Positions 20,530-26,459 of a stretch of 26,459 nucleotides of DNA are shown here, in pieces. Origin of the DNA: a virus. A model generated the notes under the pieces. The model was not told the origin of the DNA. It did not search any database and worked only from the letters and a program-made list of their open reading frames with translations. The stretch's first letter is position 1. The number at the start of each line of letters is the position of its first letter. Position numbers and translations under genes: made by a program. The DNA is taken from positions 1 through 26,459 of IMG/VR virus record IMGVR_UViG_3300004154_000361, one strand, 5' to 3'.

Positions 20530-20742
20530 CTAACAGCTTGTTATTATTATTGTGATAACTAAAACCTGAACTAATATAATTAAAATCACTGATATATCTA
20601 TAATAAAAATCTTATTTGTGATAGCTTCGTAGTCTTTATTACATATATTGAAATCATGCAGCCTATCTTTCAGCATATTACGGATTATATACCTGATAAC
20701 ATGTGGTGCAGTTAGTATGACACCTATTAATATTGAATACAT
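20530..20742 (-). CDS. small membrane protein with two transmembrane helices
   Basis: The frame opens at 20790, but that start would lie inside MuB. GAGG at 20755-20752 points to the ATG at 20742 (9-nt spacing), giving 70 residues. Two hydrophobic helices, MYSILIGVILTAPHVIRYII and IDISVILIILVQVLVITIII, flank a charged loop (LKDRLHDFNICNKDYEAITN). It could act in superinfection exclusion or be a membrane anchor, but nothing in the sequence decides this. It is in the early operon just after MuB. Confidence 0.6.
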   Translation of the reverse strand: MYSILIGVILTAPHVIRYIIRNMLKDRLHDFNICNKDYEAITNKIFIIDISVILIILVQVLVITIIITSC

Positions 20743-20761
20743 AATCATGATCCTCAGCCTC

Positions 20762-21739
20762 CTAGTAAAGCATTTTATAATTCCTTGCATCCTTCACTAT
20801 GCCAATATCAATTTGACCACCTTCAGCAGCTTCTAAACTTAATTCAAGTAACTCAATCAAATTCCCAAGTCCACCATGCTTAACATCAATTGCAACAGCT
20901 GTTAATATGTCAGCTGCATCTTTTGTAATGTTGTACCATCCTAAGAACTCCCTAACCTCGGTTTCCTTTATTCCTTTTAGCCGAATTTCATATTTCCTTC
21001 TATAGAGCTGTGCAAGGTTTTCCTTGCCATTACCTCTTGTGAGTATAGATTCAAGCTCATATGTACCACATAGTATTATTGGTGTTCCAGTGTTATCCCA
21101 TATCTTTCTAAGTTCATCAAATTTGCTTACATCCCATTTTTTCAAATATTCTGCCTCATCTATTAAGAACATCACATCTTTTCCCTGAAGGGTATTAATA
21201 AGCTTTTGTCTCTTCTTGAAGATCGTTCCTCTTCCAAGTTCAATTCCGCAAGCTTCAGCCATAATATCAAACAAATCATTCAATCTCATACTTGCGACAG
21301 CTTCAATATATATTGCACCTGGAGTTCTTTTTGAATATTCCTTTAAGATTGTTGTCTTTCCTGATCCAGGGTGTCCAATCAAGACACCCATCTTTTTTCT
21401 TTTTCTCATATCTTCACAAAATGCCAATGTTTCTTTCAACTCTGAGGTGGGGAAGAGCTCAATGGATGTTTTATAGTCATTAATAGTAGAAACTAAATCA
21501 TTGCTCTCATTATCTATGACTTCATTCAAAAACTCTCTAATCTTGAATTCAACATCCTTGTTGGCTCTTTTGTGATTAGCCAATAATGATATTGATGACC
21601 TATTAATCTTTGTCTTTCTTTCAATCTCTGCAAATGTAATTCCATTATCCTTAAGCCTTATTAATTCTTGTGCCAATTGGTCTATACTCATACCCATTGC
21701 ATCTGTTACATTTGTTTCTAACTTCAATACTGCTTCCAT
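20762..21739 (-). CDS. transposition ATPase, MuB-like
   Basis: The 325-residue product has an N-terminal helix-turn-helix (ITFAEIERKTKINRSSISLL, residues 34-53), as in MuB. The AAA+ ATPase follows: Walker A GHPGSGKTT at 122-130, Walker B VMFLIDEAE at 189-197, sensor-like PIILCGTYELE near 220-230, and an arginine-rich LYRRKYEIRLKG near 242-253. A C-terminal helical domain ends it. MuB polymerises on target DNA, activates the transposase and confers target immunity. It starts 39 nt after the transposase stop in the same operon. Length and motifs are complete, so it should be functional. Confidence 0.93.
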   Translation of the reverse strand: MEAVLKLETNVTDAMGMSIDQLAQELIRLKDNGITFAEIERKTKINRSSISLLANHKRANKDVEFKIREFLNEVIDNESNDLVSTINDYKTSIELFPTSELKETLAFCEDMRKRKKMGVLIGHPGSGKTTILKEYSKRTPGAIYIEAVASMRLNDLFDIMAEACGIELGRGTIFKKRQKLINTLQGKDVMFLIDEAEYLKKWDVSKFDELRKIWDNTGTPIILCGTYELESILTRGNGKENLAQLYRRKYEIRLKGIKETEVREFLGWYNITKDAADILTAVAIDVKHGGLGNLIELLELSLEAAEGGQIDIGIVKDARNYKMLY

Positions 21740-21777
21740 AAATTCGACCTCCTATTTGCCATTTTATATGCGATTTT

Positions 21778-23832
21778 TTAACTACTAATAGCATCACGTT
21801 CAAATATCTCCTCACCGATCCGCTCAAACCTCTTTTTAATTTTTCCATCTCCTTTTACTTCTTTTGGTTCAAGAGCCTTCGTATATTCCTTCATTGCTTT
21901 TTCATGTTCAATTGATGTAATGTTACTTTCAGTTTCAATTGTTTCTCCAGTCATAACATTAGCTGAAGCAATTTTTCTGCGTTTTGGTTTTGCAATTCCT
22001 TTAAGTTCACAAATCCTATCAATGACATCGTTTTCCTGTCTTTTTTGTAACTGAATATTTTCAGCAACCAAATCTGCATCTTCATTTACCATCTTAAGTT
22101 TGTCTCTCACAGTTGCAGCACATACAAATCTGTCATTATGCATAATTATCAATACATCTTTTTGCTCTTTGTTATATTTAACCTTTACACGCTCATTAGC
22201 AAGGTGCATCAATTCTTTATGCCAATATATTTTGTTTTCAAATCTTATTCCTTGTGTTGTAACATCACGTTCAACACATTCCATCTTTATTACTGCCAAT
22301 AGGGCTTTACTAGGCATATCATATCTTGCCTTTTCAAGTTTCATATAACGTTCAATTGGCTTTTCATTGTTGTATCCTGAATGTGGTCTTTCATGATAAG
22401 CTGGAAGTATCTTGCTTGTAAGAACCACCTTGAATTCATCCAATGAAAGCAACTCACCTTTTTCAGCCATCCTTTTTACGTCCTTATCAAATCCTTCAGG
22501 TCTTTCATTTGGATTATTTCCACACCATCCTGGCAGCTCCCTAATATATCTTTCTTCAATTGTTTTGAACCATCGTTCTACAGGTTTTGCCCAACCATGG
22601 TAAGCTTTTGCATGTATGTTTTGAATATGAAGTTGCTTAAGTATTCCTTCAGTTTCAATGTTATATTCCATCTTTCCGTGGTCAACCTCAACAAACTGTC
22701 CACCTTCAAATACATGCGACCTATAATCTTTACCATTGTCTGTATATACAATTGATGGAACTCCACAGAATGGCACATCAGGTTTCTCAAGTATTCCATA
22801 AGTAAGAGCTTCTGCTATAGTTCTAGAATTAGGATTCATACTAAGACACCATCCGACCAGGCACCCTGATCCGATATCATACCAAGCAGTGATCCAAGGT
22901 TTAGCAATGTTGCCTTTGTCATCATATACAAAAACATCAAAAACGTGATGGTCACCAAACCAGCATTCATTTACTACATTAGGCTTCTCACGAATTGCTT
23001 TTTGCATATATGCTGCTTCCCAATACTTTCTTCCCTTTCTTGCAAAGTCCACTATTTCATTACTTACATCTTCTTTTAAAATCCTACTTAGTGTTTTAGA
23101 GCTGTTTGTAACAATCAATCCGTTATATTCCTCATAACAAACAGGAACATTTATACAGTCTTCTGGATTTAAGTTGAGCTCCATCTTTTTCCTTGCTTCA
23201 GTGCCCTCACGATACATACAATTTTTACAAGCCTCTGGACCTGAAATTTCAGCATAATCAAGCAGCATTTCATGAATAACTGTCTTTTTACGTTTTGCCT
23301 TAGTTAGATATTTATCCATCATGTATCGTTGGGCTTCAAGACAGATGCTTGTTCTTTTACCTTTATTGTTCCTTTCAAGCTTTTTCATAAGTCCTGCTGT
23401 ACCATTTTCAATAAAGGACTGCATCCATCTATCAAGAGACCTTTTACCAATATTATTTTCCTTTGCAAGCTCCTCACATAGCTTTGTTTTTTCCTTTGGA
23501 AACTTTGTGCCTATTTCAATAGCCTTTTGTACTATTTCATACTTAAAAACTAGTTCCTTAACTCCATCTTCTCCAAACTTTTCTTTGTATGCAGCCATAT
23601 CAATGTCAATTTCTTTGTGTTTTTTAGGATTTTGTGCTTCATTTATCTTTTGATAATATTTCAATTGTGCTTCAGGTGATAGGGAAGAAAGAAGGACTTC
23701 CGTTTTTGAACCTGTACTACTTTCAACGATTCTTGCTTTGTACTCACCTTTTTTAATATTTCTTCTTATTGTAGTTACATGTTCGCTGGATATCTCAGCA
23801 GCAGCCTTTACATCAATATATATATCCAACAA
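21778..23832 (-). CDS. Mu-type DDE transposase (MuA-like)
   Basis: Translation begins at TTG (23832 or 23829) behind AGGTGG; there is no nearby ATG. The 684-residue protein has N-terminal DNA-binding domains (IDVKAAAEISSEHVTTIRRN, then a helix-turn-helix near 112-140 with NNIGKRSLDRWM) and an RNase-H-like core. The likely catalytic residues are D294 (WFGDHHVFD), D365 (VYTDNGKDY) and E419 (AKPVERWF), which match the MuA D-D-E spacing (the last two 54 apart, 56 in MuA). A beta-barrel and helical C-terminus for MuB contact follow. Four Cys (202, 205, 226, 232) suggest a zinc site before the core. It integrates and replicates the phage by transposition. Confidence 0.95.
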   Translation of the reverse strand: MLDIYIDVKAAAEISSEHVTTIRRNIKKGEYKARIVESSTGSKTEVLLSSLSPEAQLKYYQKINEAQNPKKHKEIDIDMAAYKEKFGEDGVKELVFKYEIVQKAIEIGTKFPKEKTKLCEELAKENNIGKRSLDRWMQSFIENGTAGLMKKLERNNKGKRTSICLEAQRYMMDKYLTKAKRKKTVIHEMLLDYAEISGPEACKNCMYREGTEARKKMELNLNPEDCINVPVCYEEYNGLIVTNSSKTLSRILKEDVSNEIVDFARKGRKYWEAAYMQKAIREKPNVVNECWFGDHHVFDVFVYDDKGNIAKPWITAWYDIGSGCLVGWCLSMNPNSRTIAEALTYGILEKPDVPFCGVPSIVYTDNGKDYRSHVFEGGQFVEVDHGKMEYNIETEGILKQLHIQNIHAKAYHGWAKPVERWFKTIEERYIRELPGWCGNNPNERPEGFDKDVKRMAEKGELLSLDEFKVVLTSKILPAYHERPHSGYNNEKPIERYMKLEKARYDMPSKALLAVIKMECVERDVTTQGIRFENKIYWHKELMHLANERVKVKYNKEQKDVLIIMHNDRFVCAATVRDKLKMVNEDADLVAENIQLQKRQENDVIDRICELKGIAKPKRRKIASANVMTGETIETESNITSIEHEKAMKEYTKALEPKEVKGDGKIKKRFERIGEEIFERDAISS

Positions 23833-23846
23833 TCACCACCTACCTT

Positions 23847-24062
23847 TCATGCGATTTCAAGAGCTAATTTTCTTATTTCTGATGCACTTATTCCTATTGC
23901 TTCAGCAATTTTCTCGGACATCTCAATGCTTGGCTTTGATCTCCCATGGAAAAGTTTGCTGATATATTGTTTTGTACATCCGCACTGCTCAGCAAGCCAC
24001 TTTTGTCTTTTTCCTATGATATATAGTTTCATTGAAACCTCAATGCCAAGTTTTGATTTCAT
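23847..24062 (-). CDS. small HTH regulator (Ner-like position)
   Basis: The 71-residue product is a single XRE-type helix-turn-helix: QKWLAEQCGCTKQYISKLFHG at 20-40, then IEMSEKIAEAIGISASEIRK. The ATG follows GAGGAGGTTAATCA and overlaps the preceding stop by 4 nt. Directly before the transposase, this is the position of Mu Ner, which turns down early transcription; a role at the operators upstream of the early operon is inferred. It could equally be an excisionase-like or architectural protein. Complete, with no ligand or cleavage domain. Confidence 0.78.
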   Translation of the reverse strand: MKSKLGIEVSMKLYIIGKRQKWLAEQCGCTKQYISKLFHGRSKPSIEMSEKIAEAIGISASEIRKLALEIA

Positions 24063-24382
24063 TGATTAACCTCCTCTTTTGGGATGTTATCAACCATTGA
24101 TTCCTCTATTGTGCTTATTTCTTCCATTACAGAATATAAATTCTTTGAGAAAATATTATAATCTGAAAGTATTTCATTTTTCATTTCTAGAAGAATCTTC
24201 TTGTTATCCATTTTAGATTCGATTTTTTTATTAAGCTTATGCAATTCATCAACCAAGCTATTTATTTGTACATCTATTTCTGAAATTTCTGATTCTTTCT
24301 TTTCCATATCATCAAACAAAACTTTGTTTATATACATAAGCTTTTTTTGTTGTCGTTTTAATGCCTCATATTTCCATTGCAT
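24059..24382 (-). CDS. coiled-coil early protein of unknown function
   Basis: The 107-residue product is almost wholly coiled coil: YEALKRQQKKLMYINKVLFD, then VQINSLVDELHKLNKKIESK, and a C-terminal acidic tail (NIPKEEVNQ). GAGGTGGATTAA precedes the ATG. It lies between two small HTH genes and is coupled to the second by ATGA. No family recognised. It may be a partner or anti-repressor of an adjacent HTH protein, which is only a guess from position. Confidence 0.62.
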   Translation of the reverse strand: MQWKYEALKRQQKKLMYINKVLFDDMEKKESEISEIDVQINSLVDELHKLNKKIESKMDNKKILLEMKNEILSDYNIFSKNLYSVMEEISTIEESMVDNIPKEEVNQ

Positions 24383-24397
24383 TTAATCCACCTCAAT

Positions 24398-24652
24398 TCA
24401 TGCTGATTTTTTCGATTTAATTAATAGCTTATATAACTGTCCTATATCAACATCTAGCTTTTCAGCAATTTCTGGCAGATACTTTGTTCCAGAGCGTGTA
24501 CCTTTTCCTTTATATAAGAGATTGCTAAAATATGATGCTGTCATTCCTAATTGCTTTGCAAAATCCTCTTGGGTAATTCCTTTTTTTACTAATTCAATTT
24601 TTAGAAACATCCCAAAATCACTTAATTCTCTGGGCATTTTTTTATCTGTCAT
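24398..24652 (-). CDS. XRE-family HTH regulator, early operon
   Basis: The frame opens at 24670, but the ATG at 24652 has GGGAGG 7 nt ahead and gives 84 residues. The helix-turn-helix is clear: IELVKKGITQEDFAKQLGMTASYFSNLL near 22-49, then TKYLPEIAEKLDVDIGQLYKLL. There is no C-terminal domain beyond a basic tail. Two HTH genes so close in the early operon suggest that one acts as a Cro/Ner-like antagonist of the lysogenic repressor and the other on a separate site. Which one does which cannot be told from sequence. Confidence 0.75.
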   Translation of the reverse strand: MTDKKMPRELSDFGMFLKIELVKKGITQEDFAKQLGMTASYFSNLLYKGKGTRSGTKYLPEIAEKLDVDIGQLYKLLIKSKKSA

Positions 24653-24717
24653 AATTGAACCTCCCTGCATTTATTTCCTTGATTATTTATGTTATAATTC
24701 AAATGAGTGTTTTTATT

Positions 24718-24766
24718 AGCAGCACTTAGACCTGCTGCTGGAGGATTCAAGTTATTTCTTGAATCC
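24718..24766. promoter_or_regulatory. two adjacent perfect hairpins between early genes
   Basis: AGCAGCA/TGCTGCT (7 bp, 24718-24739) and GGATTCAAG/CTTGAATCC (9 bp, 6-nt loop, 24743-24766) stand side by side in a 115-nt gap. The second is followed by T-rich sequence only on the plus strand; on the minus strand neither has a U-run. They may attenuate early transcription after the first gene. Confidence 0.5.
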
Positions 24767-24767
24767 T

Positions 24768-25244
24768 TTATACTTTTATTAGTTTCCAATTTCTTTCTTT
24801 TGCTACTTTGTTTAGTTCTTTCTGAGCCTCTGAAAACGTATCTTTCCATTCAAAAATCGAACATCCTTTTTGTTTTTTGTTATTTGGTTTCATGTAAAAA
24901 GTCTTAAAGTTTTTCATTCCCATTCCAGCTCTTACAAAATAAACCCAACCTCTATCATCTTTATAGATGCTAATAAACCCACAATTCTTACAAACATCCT
25001 TTTGGAAATTTTCGCTTTCTGCTAGACAAAGATAACATGGAAATTCTCTAAATACTTCACTCTGTAACAAAGAAAATGCATCTACAATCATTTCCTCATC
25101 ACCACGAAGCTCCTTTAAAAAGATATCCAGTTTCGTACATTGTTGTACAAATTCACATTCAGAACACTCTACAATACAAACCTTGTCTTCTTGAGAAATA
25201 ACTTCCTTAATTAGTGATAACAAAACAAACCTATCTACTGCCAT
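24768..25244 (-). CDS. Cys-rich protein of unknown function, first early gene
   Basis: The 158-residue product has an N-terminal helix (FVLLSLIKEVIS), then ECSECEFVQQC (residues 26-36), a helical acidic part, and CYLCLA near 70-75. CKNCGF near 85-90 follows, then a beta-rich stretch with WVYFVRAG and KGCSIFEWKDTF. Several C-X2-C pairs point to one or two zinc-binding knuckles. AAAGGATGATTCGAA precedes the ATG. As the first gene behind the early promoter it would be made first after induction or infection, a place often used for anti-host or anti-defence proteins. I do not recognise the family. Confidence 0.65.
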   Translation of the reverse strand: MAVDRFVLLSLIKEVISQEDKVCIVECSECEFVQQCTKLDIFLKELRGDEEMIVDAFSLLQSEVFREFPCYLCLAESENFQKDVCKNCGFISIYKDDRGWVYFVRAGMGMKNFKTFYMKPNNKKQKGCSIFEWKDTFSEAQKELNKVAKERNWKLIKV

Positions 25245-25368
25245 TTCGAATCATCCTTTCATATTAATTTTTCAAGCTACTATTCTTTTGACACATGGTA
25301 AGAATTAATAAGAACCAGTGCGGTTTTTGCTGTTATTACCGCCAAACCTCCAATAATTGCTAATTTTC

Positions 25369-25430
25369 AACTTTATCATTTTGATAAAGTTATGATAAAC
25401 TTAGGTAAATAAATATAAAGTTATTTATCA
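25369..25430. promoter_or_regulatory. cluster of TTTATCA/TGATAAA operator half-sites
   Basis: AACTTTATCA, TTT, TGATAAAGTT (25369-25391) is a perfect 10-bp inverted repeat. A second pair, TTATGATAAA (25390-25399) and TTTATCATAA (25424-25433), follows with a wider gap. Four copies of the same 7-mer half-site thus lie just downstream of the early -10 element, as expected for operators of a Cro/Ner-like or repressor protein. In RNA the first would form a hairpin. Confidence 0.7.
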
Positions 25431-25432
25431 TA

Positions 25433-25461
25433 ATTATATTACGTATTTACGACACTTACAA
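25433..25461 (-). promoter_or_regulatory. early promoter (Pe) with an operator in its spacer
   Basis: On the minus strand TTGTAA (25461-25456), a spacer of exactly 17 bp and TATAAT (25438-25433) form a strong sigma-A promoter pointing into the early operon. Transcription should start near 25426, leaving a leader of about 180 nt. The spacer is filled by the 16-bp word at 25439-25454 that recurs inverted at 25530-25545. Confidence 0.8.
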
Positions 25462-25545
25462 ACCGGATAATTACTTTTATACGTCATTTAAGCTTATTAT
25501 CCATGATTATATTTAAAATTCTTCGGTTATGTCGTAATTACGTAA
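25439..25545. promoter_or_regulatory. pair of 16-bp inverted operator copies (25439-25454 and 25530-25545)
   Basis: TTACGTATTTACGACA at 25439-25454 and, on the other strand, TTACGTAATTACGACA at 25545-25530 agree in 15 of 16 bases, 75 bp apart. One lies in the early promoter spacer, the other 28 bp before the repressor start codon. Each contains TTACG twice, 8 bp apart, suggesting a dimer on one face of the helix. Probable binding sites for the lysogenic repressor, for early silencing and autoregulation. The exact repressor promoter between them is not clear. Confidence 0.72.
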
Positions 25546-25573
25546 ATTTCGAATATACGTAAGAGGTGTTGAA

Positions 25574-25999
25574 ATGGACTCAATAGGTAGTAGATTAAAG
25601 TCTTTAAGAAAAGAAAAAGGCTTAACTTTAAAACAACTATCAACTATATTAGGAGTATCTCATGGAAATATTAGTGATTGGGAAAGTGAGCGTTCAAAGC
25701 CATCATCTGAAGCAATAATTAATATTAGTAGTTATTTTAATGTTTCTGCTGACTGGATATTAAAAGGCAAAGAGTTTGAAAATGAAATAAAAATTGAAAC
25801 TAATTCTGGGTCATTTGATCCTCTTGTTGAAGAATCTTTAAAAGATGATCCAGAACTTTATTCATTTTGGCAGACAATGATGGATCGGGAAGACCTTAAG
25901 TTATTGTTTAAAAAGTCAAAACCATTAAAACCTAAGACAGTAAAACAAATAATAGCATGGATAAAGGCAGTTGAAGATGCAGAAGCTCAGGAAGATTGA
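25574..25999 (+). CDS. XRE-family lysogeny repressor
   Basis: The 141-residue product has an N-terminal helix-turn-helix (LKSLRKEKGLTLKQLSTILG, then VSHGNISDWESERSKPSSEA, residues 8-47) and FNVSADWILKGK, the classic ending of the XRE domain. The C-terminal half (PELYSFWQTMMDREDLKLLF, then KPKTVKQIIAWIKAVED) is the helical tail common in Firmicute phage repressors; there is no S24 autocleavage domain. Induction therefore probably needs the ImmA-like peptidase encoded next. AAGAGGTGTTGAA precedes the ATG. It is transcribed away from the early operon across the shared operator region. Confidence 0.9.
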   Translation: MDSIGSRLKSLRKEKGLTLKQLSTILGVSHGNISDWESERSKPSSEAIINISSYFNVSADWILKGKEFENEIKIETNSGSFDPLVEESLKDDPELYSFWQTMMDREDLKLLFKKSKPLKPKTVKQIIAWIKAVEDAEAQED

Positions 26000-26044
26000 T
26001 ATTTGCTATAATTTTATATTTTGTTGCTAATCGGTTTTATATAT

Positions 26045-26073
26045 TTGATTATCGTAACCTTTTGTCATATAAT
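26045..26073 (+). promoter_or_regulatory. sigma-A promoter for the ImmA-like gene
   Basis: TTGATT (26045-26050), a 17-bp spacer and a perfect TATAAT (26068-26073) lie between the repressor stop and the peptidase start. The start site would be near 26080, some 25 nt before the ATG, with AAAGGGATGAC as the ribosome binding site. The peptidase can thus be made independently of the repressor. Confidence 0.8.
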
Positions 26074-26105
26074 ATTATATATTATAAAAAAAGGGATGAC
26101 TAAAT

Positions 26106-26459
26106 ATGAAACTTTTAGATAATAGCTTAATTAAATCTTTAATTGATGATGAATATAGTAATTTCTATGACATTTTAAGAACTTATAATATAAACCTGTA
26201 TTTTTCGAATATTGAAGATTCTTTACACGCAGTTGTTTATTACTCAAAAAAAGGATATTACAATATATTAATAAATGAATCATTATCATTTGTAGCTAAA
26301 CAAAAAGCTTTTCTTCATGAAATAAAACATATTTTAACCGATATGCCCCAAAATACATATGCTGTTTGTTTTGATTTGCCAACTAATTCTGTAAAAAGAA
26401 TTGAGATTGAAGCAGATAATTTCATGAATTATATATATACAGATTTAAATAACATTTAA
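26106..26459 (+). CDS. ImmA/IrrE-type metallopeptidase
   Basis: The 117-residue product carries the zinc-binding HExxH as FLHEIKHILTD (residues 69-79) and a downstream IEIEADNFMNYI (98-109) whose Glu is the likely third ligand. Its stop codon is the last three bases of the window, so the gene is complete. ImmA proteins cleave XRE repressors that lack self-cleavage, as in ICEBs1, and the adjacent repressor is of that kind. The N-terminus (residues 1-45) is short and helical, with no extra domain. It has its own promoter. The inferred role is the induction switch of this prophage. Confidence 0.88.
   Translation: MKLLDNSLIKSLIDDEYSNFYDILRTYNINLYFSNIEDSLHAVVYYSKKGYYNILINESLSFVAKQKAFLHEIKHILTDMPQNTYAVCFDLPTNSVKRIEIEADNFMNYIYTDLNNI

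Noticed and set aside
25245-25573. Mu-like attachment end with tandem transposase binding sites
   Set aside because: The repeats found here fit operators around a promoter; no repeated 20-bp-class end motif or terminal TG/CA context could be identified, and the phage end is probably beyond 26459.
26106-26459. ImmA-like gene taken as cut by the window edge
   Set aside because: The last three bases are a TAA in frame and the protein holds the whole catalytic core, so it is complete.

Overview
This AT-rich window is most of a transposable (Mu-like) prophage whose host is probably a low-GC Firmicute, most likely a clostridium. That host call is inferred from the AT-rich codons, the strong AGGAGG-type ribosome binding sites and the Gram-positive style of the tail genes; no host gene is present to confirm it. 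The replication genes are of Mu type (DDE transposase A, ATPase B, Gam, GemA/gp16, Mor, gp27-like). The virion genes are those of a long-tailed siphovirus (SPP1-like portal and minor head protein, gp20-like scaffold, HK97-fold coat with a P22-like inserted module, G/GT chaperones, tape measure, Dit).

Layout, read from the right because nearly everything is on the minus strand. (1) Immunity region, 25245-26459: a rightward XRE repressor and an ImmA/IrrE-type metallopeptidase with its own consensus promoter diverge from the early operon. A leftward promoter (TTGTAA, 17 bp, TATAAT) carries a 16-bp operator-like word exactly inside its spacer, with an inverted copy upstream of the repressor gene. 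(2) Early operon, 25244-18221: a Cys-rich protein, two small HTH proteins around a coiled-coil protein, MuA, MuB, a membrane protein, small unknowns, Gam, GemA, more small ORFs and Mor, closed by a strong intrinsic terminator. (3) Middle block, 18108-16366: gp25-, gp26- and gp27-like proteins, then a NusG paralogue. (4) Leader, 16365-15785: a 10-bp hairpin, an intrinsic terminator, two tiny Cys-containing ORFs and a perfect 20-bp palindrome beside a -10-like element. (5) Packaging and head, 15784-7080: large terminase, a small coiled-coil ORF, portal, small Cys protein, minor head protein, scaffold, coat, and two proteins with the same N-terminal zinc finger, one of them a 692-residue beta-propeller-like protein. 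A rightward moron gene with its own promoter interrupts this block at 13940-14140. (6) A damaged head-tail joining region, 7021-6145. (7) Tail, 6144-1: tube, G and GT made by -1 frameshifting, tape measure, Dit, an upper tail/fibre protein, and a fibre gene cut by the left edge.

How the parts fit together (inference): repressor and ImmA set lysogeny. Release of the early promoter makes the transposition proteins and Mor. Mor starts the middle block, whose NusG paralogue may then carry RNA polymerase through the terminator behind its own gene into the long late operon. The collapsed connector region suggests this copy is defective for virion assembly. No lysis genes, phage ends, tRNAs, CRISPR arrays or complete insertion sequences are visible.
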